From contig JAPLPE010000012.1 of assembly GCA_026400355.1 (NCBI GenBank), positions 37,420 through 101,419 of the forward strand: a DNA stretch of 64,000 nucleotides, given 5' to 3'. Every line of letters begins with the position of its first letter. The stretch's first letter is position 1. The translations under genes were made by a program, and so were the position numbers. Below, one piece after another: positions 17,721 through 26,911 of the stretch. Below the pieces are notes generated by a model. The model saw only the letters and a program-made list of their open reading frames with translations, did not search any database and had not been told where the DNA came from. The DNA comes from Rhodobacterales bacterium (GTDB taxonomy: Bacteria; Pseudomonadota; Alphaproteobacteria; Rhodobacterales; Rhodobacteraceae).

Positions 17721-19286
17721 ATGATGATGACCAAACGCCTTCTCGCGACCACGGCCTCTCTGGCCCTTGCCTCTGCCCTTGTTGCCGGGGCAGCGGCGGC
17801 CCAGACCGTCGTGACGATGAACACCGTGCAGATCTTCGGCACGATCGATCCGGCCAAGATCAGCGACTATACTGACTACATGGCCGCCGTGAACCTCTAT
17901 GACAGCCTTGTCACGGTGGACAGTTCGGGCAATCTCGTCCCGCAGATCGCAGAAAGCTGGGTCGTCTCCCCGGATGCGACCGAAGTCACCTTCAAGCTGC
18001 GCTCGGACGCAACCTTCACCGACGGCACCCCGATCCTCGCCTCGGACGTGGTCTATTCCTTCGAACGTCTCCTGCGGATCAACCAGGGCCCGGCGAACCT
18101 TTTCGCGGGCGTCGTCGAATCCGGCGCAGTGACCGCCGTTGATGACACCACCGTCAGCTTCAAGCTGTCCAAGACCTTTGCCCCCTTCATGGCCACCGTG
18201 CCCGCGCTGATGATTGTCAACGCAGACCTCGTCGAGGCCAACAAGGGCGAGGATGACGGCCAGACGTGGCTCGCCGACAACGTTGCAGGCTCGGGTGCCT
18301 ATCTCCTCGACAGCTGGGATCGCGGCAGCCAGATGGTGATCAAGCGTTATGCCGATTACTACGGCGGCTTCCTTGACAACCCGATTGACGAAGTCCGGTG
18401 GATCATCACGAACGACGAAGCGACGGTCAAGGCGCTTGCCGCTTCGGGCGAACTCACCATGTCCTCGCAGTTCCAGTCGCCCGATACCTACCAGGCACTG
18501 GTCGACATGGGTCGCTTCCGGCTCGAAAGCCAGCCCACGACGACGGCCTTCTACCTCAAGCTCAACACCAAGGCCGCGCCGACCGATGACATCCACATCC
18601 GCCGCGCCATCGCCTATGCGACCGACTACGCCACGATCCGCGAAGTGATCTTCCCGGGCGAACCGATGACGACGGTCCTTCCCGCAGGCTTTGCCGATTT
18701 CTGGAACCCGGATGTCGCAGCACCGGTCTATGACCTTGCCAAGGCACAGGAAGAGATCGCCCTGTCCGCCTATGCCGGTCAGGAAATCCCGATCACGCTT
18801 GGCTGGGTCGCAGGCACGCAGTTCGAGGAAGAGATCAGCCTTCTCATGCAGGCCAACCTTGAATCCCTTGGCTTCAAGGTGACCCAGCAGCCCGACCCTT
18901 GGAACCGCATCACCGAAATCGCGGCCGATGTAGCCACAACGCCAAACGTGAACCAGATCTTCTTCGGGCCGACCTATCCGAGTCCGGATTCGATGTTCTT
19001 CACCCAGTTCCATTCGGCGGCGGCAGGCACATGGGCTTCGATGGAATGGGTGCAGGATCCGGCGGTCGATGCACTCATCGACGCGGCCCGCGCAACTGGC
19101 GACGTGGCCGAACAGGCCCGGCTCTACAAGGAAGTCCAGGCCACTCTGGCCGATCAGATGGTCGCCGTGCCGCTTCTCGCGCAGACGGTGCAGCACGCGA
19201 TGGACAACTGCCTGCAGGGCTTCAACGCCGTGCCGATGCAGTCCTTCGACTATGACATGACCCGCTACAACTGGTCCTGCCCCTGA
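17721..19286 (+). CDS. ABC transporter substrate-binding protein, family 5
   Basis: A periplasmic binding protein of about 521 residues with a signal peptide (basic start MTKR, hydrophobic core, AAAAQ cleavage near residue 28). It has the usual family 5 blocks: NLYDSLVTVDSSGN, IAESWVVSPDATEVTFKLR, FTDGTPI.ASDVVYSFERLL and IRRAIAYATDYATI. Three consecutive ATG codons (17721, 17724, 17727) follow GGGG; the exact start among them is open, and longer in-frame starts at 17661 and 17715 seem less likely. It is the first gene of an importer operon that ends in HyuA and DUF917 genes, so the ligand may be a cyclic amide or hydantoin-like compound. Confidence 0.9.
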   Translation: MMMTKRLLATTASLALASALVAGAAAAQTVVTMNTVQIFGTIDPAKISDYTDYMAAVNLYDSLVTVDSSGNLVPQIAESWVVSPDATEVTFKLRSDATFTDGTPILASDVVYSFERLLRINQGPANLFAGVVESGAVTAVDDTTVSFKLSKTFAPFMATVPALMIVNADLVEANKGEDDGQTWLADNVAGSGAYLLDSWDRGSQMVIKRYADYYGGFLDNPIDEVRWIITNDEATVKALAASGELTMSSQFQSPDTYQALVDMGRFRLESQPTTTAFYLKLNTKAAPTDDIHIRRAIAYATDYATIREVIFPGEPMTTVLPAGFADFWNPDVAAPVYDLAKAQEEIALSAYAGQEIPITLGWVAGTQFEEEISLLMQANLESLGFKVTQQPDPWNRITEIAADVATTPNVNQIFFGPTYPSPDSMFFTQFHSAAAGTWASMEWVQDPAVDALIDAARATGDVAEQARLYKEVQATLADQMVAVPLLAQTVQHAMDNCLQGFNAVPMQSFDYDMTRYNWSCP

Positions 19287-19305
19287 TCTGGCCTTCGGGA
19301 TGATA

Positions 19306-19336
19306 CGTGGCCGGGCGGCTTTGCCCTCCGGCCACG
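19306..19336 (+). promoter_or_regulatory. Stem-loop between binding-protein and permease genes
   Basis: CGTGGCCGG pairs perfectly with CCGGCCACG, with a partly paired centre. It sits 20 bp after the binding-protein stop and 90 bp before the permease start. Like the hairpin after ydcS, it may stabilise the binding-protein message or partly end transcription. Confidence 0.55.
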
Positions 19337-19425
19337 CCCCCCACCAGAGTGTAATTGCGAGGATGACAACGGCGGGGAGGGCAGGGGTCACTTGACCCGC
19401 TTGCCTGTCTGAAGGATCGGCACTC

Positions 19426-20451
19426 ATGGAGTTTCTTGCCTTCCTTGCGCGGCGGCTGGCCTGGTCGCTTCTGGTCCTTGTAGGGCTGTCCGTGGTGATC
19501 TTCGTGATCGCCCGGGTGGTCCCGGGGGACCCGGCGCGCATGGCTTTGGGGCCAAGGGCAAGCGCTGAACAGGTGACCGAACTTCAGGAAAAGCTCGGGC
19601 TCAACCTGCCGCTTTATCAGCAATACGGGCTTTTCATCGGCGGTCTTGCGCGGGGCGAACTCGGCCAGTCGCTTCTGACCGAACGGTCGGTGAACGAAGA
19701 TATCCGGACAACCTTCCCCGCCACGCTGGAACTCGTGCTGACAACCGTGTTCATCGCCTTCCTGTTCGGCGTCCCCTTGGGCGTGGCTGCAGCGCGCTGG
19801 AAGGACAGCTGGCCCGACAACCTTGTCCGCGCCTTTGCTATCGTGGCGGCGGTGATGCCCACCTTCTTCATAGCGCTCCTCTTGCAGGTTCTGGCGGGCT
19901 ATGTCCTCCAGATCCTGCCCACCACTGGGCGGCTGCCGACAGGCACTGATTTTGAAGCCAACATCACCGGCCTCCTGATTGTGGACGGCCTCCTCAAGGG
20001 GCAGTTCAATATCGTGTTCGAGGCCATGCGCCACCTCCTCCTCCCCGCGCTCGCCCTGTCTCTGGCCACGATGGGCCAGATGGCCCGCATCACCCGCGCC
20101 TCGATGATCGACGTGTCGCGGCAGGACTATATGGAGGCCGCCCGCGCCTTTGGCGTGCCGGACCGCATCCGTCTCTTCAAGTACCAGTTGCGCCCCGCCT
20201 TCGTGCCGCCCCTCACCATCATGGGCCTTGAATTCGCCTCGCTCATCGGCGGGGCCTTTGTGGTGGAACTCATCTTCTCCTGGCCCGGCATGGCCGCCTA
20301 CGGCATCCGCGCCATCACACAAAAGGACCTGAACGCCATCATGGGTGTCGTCATGGTCTCGGGCGTGTTCTTTGTGCTGGTCAACCTGCTGATCGACGTC
20401 CTCGTGGGCCTTGTCGATCCTCGCATCCGCATCCGGGGGCGCCGGGCATGA
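19426..20451 (+). CDS. ABC transporter permease, DppB type
   Basis: A 341-residue inner-membrane permease. The N-terminus has the DppB pattern (first helix, then VVPGDPARMALG and QEKLGLNLPLYQQYG). Several helices follow, with the EAA loop near MEAARAFGVPDRIRLFKYQLRPA. It overlaps the DppC-type gene by four bases (ATGA). Together with the next three genes it forms a complete peptide-type importer. Confidence 0.92.
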   Translation: MEFLAFLARRLAWSLLVLVGLSVVIFVIARVVPGDPARMALGPRASAEQVTELQEKLGLNLPLYQQYGLFIGGLARGELGQSLLTERSVNEDIRTTFPATLELVLTTVFIAFLFGVPLGVAAARWKDSWPDNLVRAFAIVAAVMPTFFIALLLQVLAGYVLQILPTTGRLPTGTDFEANITGLLIVDGLLKGQFNIVFEAMRHLLLPALALSLATMGQMARITRASMIDVSRQDYMEAARAFGVPDRIRLFKYQLRPAFVPPLTIMGLEFASLIGGAFVVELIFSWPGMAAYGIRAITQKDLNAIMGVVMVSGVFFVLVNLLIDVLVGLVDPRIRIRGRRA

Positions 20452-21314
20452 GCGATCTGACAGCGCTCTCGAACAGTTACCAGAACTGGTACCGGTTCAG
20501 CCGCAACCCGACGGCAGTGATCGGTCTGATCATCGTCGTGGTCTCCATCCTCGCCGCGATCCTGGCGCCCCATATCACCCCCTATCCCGACCATGCCGGT
20601 GCCTTTGTCGATTTCCGCAACCGCCACCAGCCGCCCAGCTGGGACCACTGGTTCGGCACCGACAATGTAGGTCGGGATATCCTGACGCGGGTGATCTTCG
20701 GCCTGCGGGTCTCGCTCCTCTTGGCCTTTGTCGTGCTCATCATCGCCGTGCCTTTCGGCACCATCATGGGCCTCCTCGCCGGCTACTTCGGCGGCTGGAC
20801 CGAGATCGTCATCATGCGCCTGACCGATATCGCGCTGGCCCTCCCGCCGCTCATCATGGCTTTGGCCGTGGCTGCCGTGCTCGAACCCTCGCTCATGAAC
20901 GCGATGCTGGCCATCGCCTCGCTCTGGTGGACATGGCACACGCGGCTTGTCTATTCGATGGTCCGCCAGATCCGGGCGCTGGAATATGTCGAGGCAGCCG
21001 AGACGCTGGGCGCATCGAAATTTCACATCCTCTTCCGCGAAATCCTGCCCAACTGTGTCTCGGCCATCGCGGTCAAGACCTCGCTCGACGCAGGTTTCGT
21101 CATCCTCGTGGGCGCGTCCCTCTCCTTCCTTGGTCTTGGCATCCAGCCCCCCACGCCCGACCTTGGCACGATGGTGGCTGACGGGGCGCAGGGCCTGCCG
21201 GACTACTGGTGGGAATCCATGCTGCCGGGCGTGTCGATCCTTTTTGTGGCACTGGGTTTCAACCTACTGGGCGATGGTCTCCGCGACCTGTTTGACGTGG
21301 AGGATGTGCGATGA
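20448..21314 (+). CDS. ABC transporter permease, DppC type
   Basis: A 288-residue partner permease. It shows the OppC N-terminal part, HWFGTDNVGRDILTRVIFG, which is diagnostic for DppC/OppC, and the EAA loop EAAETLGASKFHILFREILPN. The start overlaps the DppB-type gene and the end overlaps the next ATPase gene, both by ATGA. It forms the membrane channel with the DppB-type protein. Confidence 0.92.
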   Translation: MSDLTALSNSYQNWYRFSRNPTAVIGLIIVVVSILAAILAPHITPYPDHAGAFVDFRNRHQPPSWDHWFGTDNVGRDILTRVIFGLRVSLLLAFVVLIIAVPFGTIMGLLAGYFGGWTEIVIMRLTDIALALPPLIMALAVAAVLEPSLMNAMLAIASLWWTWHTRLVYSMVRQIRALEYVEAAETLGASKFHILFREILPNCVSAIAVKTSLDAGFVILVGASLSFLGLGIQPPTPDLGTMVADGAQGLPDYWWESMLPGVSILFVALGFNLLGDGLRDLFDVEDVR

Positions 21315-22132
21315 CCGCCCTCCTTTCCGTCCAGGGCCTCTCGGTCAGCTTCTCCACTTACGGACGCACGGCCGAGGTGCTGAAAGGCGTGAGCCTTGAC
21401 GTCCCGCAAGGTGCTCAGGTTGCGCTGGTGGGGGAAAGCGGATCAGGCAAGTCGGTCACGATGAAAGCGATCATGGGCCTGCTGCCGCAACCCCCTGCGC
21501 GCATCCACGCGGGCAAGATCATGTTCGACGGGCGCGATCTTCTGACCCTGCCCGAACGCGAACGCGTGGCCCTGCGCGGCACGGCGATGAGCATGGTGTT
21601 TCAAGACCCCATGTCTTCGCTCAACCCCGTCTGGACGATCGAGGATCAGCTCACCACGATCCTGAAATATGCCGACCGCCGCCTTGGCCGTGATCGCGAC
21701 CGGCGCGGGCGGCGGGCGCGCGTGATCGAGGTGCTGTCGCAGGTCCGCATGCGCGACCCCGAACGCGTAGCGCAAAGCTTTCCCATTATGCTCTCGGGCG
21801 GGATGCGCCAGCGCGTGCTGATCGCGATGGCGCTCCTTTCCGAACCGCGCCTCCTCATCGCTGACGAACCCGGCACTGCACTCGACGTGACGACGCAGGC
21901 GCAGATCCTGAAACTGCTGCGTGATCTTGTCGAGGCGCAGGGGCTGGCGCTCCTCATGATCACCCACAACCTTGGCGTCGTGCGGGAAACGTCGAACTAC
22001 GTGTATGTGATGAACAAGGGCGAGATTGTGGAAGAGGGGCCAACAGCGGGCCTTTTCGCCGAACCCCGCCAGCAATACACCCGCGACCTGATCGCCGCCG
22101 TGCCCCGGCTCACCGGACGGGTGGCCCTGTGA
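21311..22132 (+). CDS. ABC transporter ATP-binding protein, DppD type (short)
   Basis: A 273-residue ATPase with Walker [10 protein letters not shown], signature LSGGMRQRVLIAMAL, Walker B LLIADEPGTALD and the switch His in MITHNLGVV. It ends soon after the ATPase core at RDLIAAVPRL, so it lacks most of the C-terminal oligopeptide domain and its cysteine cluster (typical DppD is about 320-330 residues). The last four bases overlap the GTG start of the next gene. Confidence 0.9.
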   Translation: MTALLSVQGLSVSFSTYGRTAEVLKGVSLDVPQGAQVALVGESGSGKSVTMKAIMGLLPQPPARIHAGKIMFDGRDLLTLPERERVALRGTAMSMVFQDPMSSLNPVWTIEDQLTTILKYADRRLGRDRDRRGRRARVIEVLSQVRMRDPERVAQSFPIMLSGGMRQRVLIAMALLSEPRLLIADEPGTALDVTTQAQILKLLRDLVEAQGLALLMITHNLGVVRETSNYVYVMNKGEIVEEGPTAGLFAEPRQQYTRDLIAAVPRLTGRVAL

Positions 22133-23001
22133 CCGCCGCGCTCGAAATTCGCGATCTGGTGAAGACCTATCCGGTCCGCAACGCCTTTGGCCGGGTCTCG
22201 GGCGCTGTCCGGGCGGTGGATGGCGTGTCCTTCACCATCCCCTCGGGCGGGGTTTACGGGCTTGCGGGCGAATCCGGGTCGGGCAAATCCACCATCGCGC
22301 GGATGATCATGGGCCTGACCGAACCGGATGAGGGCGACATCCTGATCGACGGCGTCTCGGTCCTTGGCCAAGGCGAACGCGCCAAGGTGCAGATGGTGTT
22401 CCAGAACCCCGGCGCCTCGCTCAACCCCCGCCGCACGGTCGGCCAGTCGATCAAGGTGCCGCTCGTCGCACATACCTATCAGGGTGACCGCAAGGGGCGT
22501 ATCGGTGACCTGCTTGATATGGTCCAGCTTCCCCGCCATTTCGCCGACCGCTATCCGCACGAACTCTCGGGCGGGCAGAAACAGCGCGTGGCCATCGCAC
22601 GGGCGCTGGCCGTCAGCCCCCGGCTTCTGGTGCTCGACGAACCCACCTCCGCCCTCGACGTGTCGGTGCAGGCCAAGGTCATCGACCTTCTTGAAGAACT
22701 CGGGCGGCAACTCGGCCTCACCTACCTCTTCATCAGCCACGACCTCTCGCTCATGCGCAACTTCGCGCAGACGGTAGGCGTCCTCTACCTTGGCAAGATC
22801 GTCGAGACCGGCCCCGTGGCCCGCGTCTTTGAACGGCCCGGACACGATTACACCCGCCTCCTCCTCGCCTCGGTCCCCGTGATTTCGACCGAGGAAGCGG
22901 CGATGCGGCCCGTGATTCCCCTGATAAACGGCGAAATGCCCACAGCCGAAGATTTGATGGCCCTGCGTGCAGGGCTGAACCCAAAGGAAACTGCAAGATG
23001 A
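22129..23001 (+). CDS. ABC transporter ATP-binding protein, DppF type
   Basis: A 290-residue ATPase that begins at GTG. It has Walker [10 protein letters not shown], signature [15 protein letters not shown], Walker [12 protein letters not shown] and the switch His in FISHDLSLM. It also is shorter than the usual 320-330 residues at the C-terminus. The stop overlaps the ATG of the HyuA-like gene, so import and catabolism are translationally linked. Confidence 0.92.
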   Translation: MTAALEIRDLVKTYPVRNAFGRVSGAVRAVDGVSFTIPSGGVYGLAGESGSGKSTIARMIMGLTEPDEGDILIDGVSVLGQGERAKVQMVFQNPGASLNPRRTVGQSIKVPLVAHTYQGDRKGRIGDLLDMVQLPRHFADRYPHELSGGQKQRVAIARALAVSPRLLVLDEPTSALDVSVQAKVIDLLEELGRQLGLTYLFISHDLSLMRNFAQTVGVLYLGKIVETGPVARVFERPGHDYTRLLLASVPVISTEEAAMRPVIPLINGEMPTAEDLMALRAGLNPKETAR

Positions 23002-24545
23002 TCCGTATCGGAATCGATGTCGGCGGCACCAATACCGATGCCGTGTTGATGGATGGCAAGACGGTCATGGCCGGGGTCAAGGCGCCCACATCGGCGGATG
23101 TCATGACTGGCGTGGTGCAGGCGCTGCGCGACGTGCTGGCGGCGGCCAAGACGACGGCGGACAAGGTCGACGTGGTCATGATAGGGACCACCCATTTCAC
23201 CAACGCCGTGGTCCAGCGCCGCGATCTGGCCCCGGTGGCCGCCGTCCGCCTCTGCCTGCCCGCCACGGCCAGCCTGCCGCCGATGGTGGACTGGCCCGAG
23301 GATCTGCGCGATGTGCTGGGCAATCACTGGTATCTTGCCCACGGGGGCAACGAATTTGACGGTCGTGTGATCTCCAGGCTGGACGAGGCCGAACTCCTTG
23401 GCATCGCAGCCGATATCCGCGCCAAGGGGATCAAGTCCATCGCCATCACCTCGGTCTTTTCACCGGTCTCGTCCGAGTTTGAAAAGCAGGCGGGCGAGAT
23501 CATGGCCAAGGCCCTGCCGGACACCCACATCACGCTCTCCGCAGATATCGGCCGCATCGGCCTGCTGGAGCGCGAAAACGCAGCGATCATGAATGCCTGC
23601 CTGCGGGACCTGTCGCGCCATGTGGTCGAGGCGTTCCGGGGCGCACTGGCCGACGTGGGCTTTACCGGGCGGTTCTACCTGACCCAGAACGACGGCACGC
23701 TGATGGACGCGGCCTTTGCCGAACGCTTCCCTGTCCTGACCTTTGCCTCCGGTCCCACCAACTCGATGCGGGGTGCTGCGTTCCTGTCGGGCGTGGCCGA
23801 TGCCATCGTGGTTGATATCGGCGGCACGACTTCGGACGTCGGTTCGCTGCAAAAAGGCTTCCCCCGGCAGGCGACAGTCGCGGTCGAGGTTGGCGGCGTC
23901 CGCACCAACTTCCGGATGCCCGACGTCTTCTCCATCGGCCTTGGCGGCGGCTCGCTCGTCGTGGACGGCCCGGACGGTGTCACCGTCGGCCCCCGCTCCG
24001 TCGGCTACCGCATCGTGACCGAGGCGCTCCTCTTTGGCGGATCCACCCTCACGACCTCGGATATCATCGTGGCCGATGGCGGCGCAGACCTTGGCGACAG
24101 GGCACGGGTCGCCCATCTTGACAAGGCTCTGATCCGACGCGCCCGCGACCGGATCGCCTTCATGCTCGAAGACTGCGTCGAACGCGCCCGCATCAGCGCC
24201 GAACCCCTGCCGGTGATCGTCGTGGGCGGTGGGTCGATACTTGTCGAAGGGCCGATTGCAGGCCTCGAACTTATCCTGCCCAACCACTTCGCGGTGGCAA
24301 ACGCCGTCGGTGCCGCCATCGCGCAGGTGTCGGGCGAAGTTGACCGCGTCTATGCCCTGGCCGAAATGACCCGAGATGCGGCACTTGACGATGCCAAACG
24401 GCAGGCCATCGACGCCGCCGTCGCCGCAGGTGCCCGCCGTGACACGGTCGAGATTGTGGATGTCGAAGACGTGCCGCTCGCCTACCTGCCCGGCAATGCG
24501 ACCCGGGTGCGGGTCAAGGCCGTGGGTGAACTTCATGTCGGATGA
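22998..24545 (+). CDS. Hydantoinase/oxoprolinase family protein (HyuA-like)
   Basis: A 515-residue member of the hydantoinase A/oxoprolinase family. This family uses ATP to open cyclic amide rings such as 5-oxoproline or N-methylhydantoin, or forms one subunit of such enzymes. The N-terminal GIDVGGTNTDAVLMDG and the central VVDIGGTTSDVG are the two phosphate-binding motifs of the fold. GLGGGSLV and VVGGGSILV follow. It is shorter than typical HyuA (about 690 residues) and no HyuB gene follows; two DUF917 genes take that place. It overlaps the first DUF917 gene by 11 bases. Confidence 0.9.
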   Translation: MIRIGIDVGGTNTDAVLMDGKTVMAGVKAPTSADVMTGVVQALRDVLAAAKTTADKVDVVMIGTTHFTNAVVQRRDLAPVAAVRLCLPATASLPPMVDWPEDLRDVLGNHWYLAHGGNEFDGRVISRLDEAELLGIAADIRAKGIKSIAITSVFSPVSSEFEKQAGEIMAKALPDTHITLSADIGRIGLLERENAAIMNACLRDLSRHVVEAFRGALADVGFTGRFYLTQNDGTLMDAAFAERFPVLTFASGPTNSMRGAAFLSGVADAIVVDIGGTTSDVGSLQKGFPRQATVAVEVGGVRTNFRMPDVFSIGLGGGSLVVDGPDGVTVGPRSVGYRIVTEALLFGGSTLTTSDIIVADGGADLGDRARVAHLDKALIRRARDRIAFMLEDCVERARISAEPLPVIVVGGGSILVEGPIAGLELILPNHFAVANAVGAAIAQVSGEVDRVYALAEMTRDAALDDAKRQAIDAAVAAGARRDTVEIVDVEDVPLAYLPGNATRVRVKAVGELHVG

Positions 24546-25641
24546 CGGAAGCTGGCCGCTGGTCGAGGCGGATCTGCTGCCCCTCTCCATCGGGGCGGCA
24601 CTCCTTGGCACAGGGGGCGGCGGCAACCCCTATGTCGGCATGCTCCGGTCCCGCGAACTCCTGCGCAAGGGCGCAACGGTCCGCGTCCTGCCCTTGAAGG
24701 CTTTGCCCGATGATGCCCTGATCGGCGAAGTCGGGGGCATAGGTGCCCCCGTCGTGGGCGTCGAAAAGATCGAGGAGGGAGGCGAATGCTACCGTGCCAT
24801 GCGGGCGGTCGAAGAGACCTTGGGCATCCGCATGGCTGCCCTGATCAGCGCTGAAATCGGCGGGGCCAATTCGATGGAGCCCGTGATCGCGGCGGCCATG
24901 GCTGGCCTGCCCGTCATCGATGGAGACGGCATGGGCCGCGCCTTTCCCGAAGTGCAGATGACCACGTTTTTCATCTACGGAGCCAAGGCATCGCCCGCTG
25001 CGATTGCAGATGACAAGGGCAATGTCGTTGTGTTCAGGGACGTGGTTGACATGTACTGGCTCGAACGCTTCGCCCGCGACACCTCGGTCGCCATGGGCGC
25101 AGCGGCGGGGCTTGCCATCGCGCCGATGCGTATGGATTTCGTGCGCCGCACCGCCGTGCCCGGCACAGTGACGCAGGCCCTGACCATTGGACGCGCCGTG
25201 CAGGACGCTCGGGCAAAACGGCAGAATGTCGTCGAACGAGTCTGCGCCGCCACCGGCGCGACCCTCTTCTTCACCGGCAAGATCACCGACATCCGCCGCG
25301 AGTTGAAAGGCGGCTTTGCCCGGGGCGAGGCCAAGATCGTGGGTCTGGGCGACTGGCAGGGGTCCGAAGGCCGCATCGCAATCCAGAACGAAAACCTCGT
25401 CCTTTGGGTCGATGGCGAACCCGTCATCATGGTCCCCGACCTTATCATCAACCTCGACCTTGAAACCGGCGAACCGATCACGACCGAAATCCTGCGCTAT
25501 GGGCAGCGCGTCGCCGTGATCGGCCTGCCCGTGCATGACCTCATGAAAACGCCCGAGGCGATGGCGGTCGTCGGACCGCAGGCCTTTGGCTATCCCGAAC
25601 TGACCTTTACGCCGCTGGCCTTTGGCCCGGTAAGCGCCTGA
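24535..25641 (+). CDS. DUF917 family protein, first of two
   Basis: A 368-residue protein of the family long called DUF917, which I recall being renamed after an S-methyl-thiohydantoin desulfurase. The conserved start GAALLGTGGGGNPYVG (about residues 18-33) and the central GGANSMEPVIAA...PVIDGDGMGRAFPE are clear. I use the ATG at 24535, 11 bases inside the HyuA gene, because this gives the family N-terminus; an open frame from 24376 has no similarity there. It probably acts with HyuA and the second DUF917 protein on an imported cyclic substrate. Reaction unproven. Confidence 0.87.
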   Translation: MSDDGSWPLVEADLLPLSIGAALLGTGGGGNPYVGMLRSRELLRKGATVRVLPLKALPDDALIGEVGGIGAPVVGVEKIEEGGECYRAMRAVEETLGIRMAALISAEIGGANSMEPVIAAAMAGLPVIDGDGMGRAFPEVQMTTFFIYGAKASPAAIADDKGNVVVFRDVVDMYWLERFARDTSVAMGAAAGLAIAPMRMDFVRRTAVPGTVTQALTIGRAVQDARAKRQNVVERVCAATGATLFFTGKITDIRRELKGGFARGEAKIVGLGDWQGSEGRIAIQNENLVLWVDGEPVIMVPDLIINLDLETGEPITTEILRYGQRVAVIGLPVHDLMKTPEAMAVVGPQAFGYPELTFTPLAFGPVSA

Positions 25642-25653
25642 AAGGACGCGACA

Positions 25654-26736
25654 ATGAACATCATCCGCATGGTTGACGTGAACGACATGGAGGATATCGC
25701 CATCGGCGGCGCGGTGCTCGGCACCGGGGGCGGCGGCGATCCCTATGTCGGCAAACTCATGGCGCAGCAAGCGATCCGGAAGTACGGCCCGGTCAAGCTG
25801 ATGGACGTGATGGAACTGGCCGATGACGCGCTGGTCGTCCCTGTCTGCATGATGGGTGCGCCCACCGTGATGACGGAAAAGCTGCCGCAGGGCGACGAAC
25901 TCATGAACGCCTTCCGCGCGCTTGAGGCCGTGATGGGCCGCAAGATCGACGCCGTCCTGTGCGGAGAGGCGGGCGGCGTGAACTCCACCACCCCATTTGT
26001 TGTCGCCGCAGCCTCGGGCCTGCCGCTGATCGACGGCGACGGCATGGGCCGGGCCTATCCTGAATTGCAGATGGTGACCTTCACGCTCCACGGCGTATCG
26101 GCCACGCCGATGGTCCTCTGCGACGACAAAGGAAATTCGCTCGTCCTCGACACCGTGTCGAACGCCTGGACAGAACGCCTCGCCCGCGCCGCGACGATCG
26201 AAATGGGCGGCTCGGCCCTTCTGGCCTTCTACCCCATGTCGGGCGCAGTCGCGAAAATGGCCGTCGTCGCAGGCACACTCTCGCTCTGTGCCAGGATCGG
26301 CGAAACGCTCCGCGCTGCCCGCACGGAACACGCCGACCCGGTCCGCGCCCTGACCGACCTTCTTGGCGCCAAGACCCTGTTCCACGGCCGCATCATGGAT
26401 ATCGAACGCCGCACCGAAGGCGGTTTCGCGCGCGGCAAGGCAACCCTCACCGGCGTCGACACCTGGAAAGGCCAGACCCTGCGCCTTGATTTCCAGAACG
26501 AATTCCTGATCGCCGAACGCGACGGCACCGTCCTTGCCACCACGCCGGACCTTATCGCCGTGGTCGAGGCTGACAGCGGCGCCCCCGTCACCACCGACAG
26601 CCTCAAATATGGCCAAAGGCTCATGGCGCTGGCCTGGCCCTGCAACCCGCTCTGGCGCACCCCCGGCGGCATCGAACTCGTCGGCCCCCGCTACTTCAAA
26701 TACGACCGGGACTATGTCCCGTTTGAACAAGTGTAG
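25654..26736 (+). CDS. DUF917 family protein, second of two
   Basis: A 360-residue paralogue of the preceding protein. It has the same motifs with small changes: GGAVLGTGGGGDPYVG near the start, GGVNSTTPFVVAAASGLPLIDGDGMGRAYPE in the middle and GGFARGKATLTG late. It begins 12 bp after the first copy. Two different copies in tandem suggest a heteromeric enzyme or two successive steps. This is the last gene of the operon that starts at 17721. Confidence 0.88.
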   Translation: MNIIRMVDVNDMEDIAIGGAVLGTGGGGDPYVGKLMAQQAIRKYGPVKLMDVMELADDALVVPVCMMGAPTVMTEKLPQGDELMNAFRALEAVMGRKIDAVLCGEAGGVNSTTPFVVAAASGLPLIDGDGMGRAYPELQMVTFTLHGVSATPMVLCDDKGNSLVLDTVSNAWTERLARAATIEMGGSALLAFYPMSGAVAKMAVVAGTLSLCARIGETLRAARTEHADPVRALTDLLGAKTLFHGRIMDIERRTEGGFARGKATLTGVDTWKGQTLRLDFQNEFLIAERDGTVLATTPDLIAVVEADSGAPVTTDSLKYGQRLMALAWPCNPLWRTPGGIELVGPRYFKYDRDYVPFEQV

Positions 26737-26911
26737 GATATTCCTGCGGAAAAACGGCCGTAAGCCCCTCCCCAAAAGAAAAATTGCCGCAACGGCACTC
26801 CCGATGCTATTTTCTGACCAGCACCATGATTGGCCGGAAGCCCTGTTTTTCCGGCCTCGTCTGATTTGACGTCTGAATTCCGTTTCTGTCCCCATTGAAA
26901 GGGCGAAGCAC

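Noticed and set aside
17613..19541. A 642-codon open frame on - opposite the family 5 binding protein
   Set aside because: No domain, no ribosome site, and the + frame has a signal peptide and family motifs.
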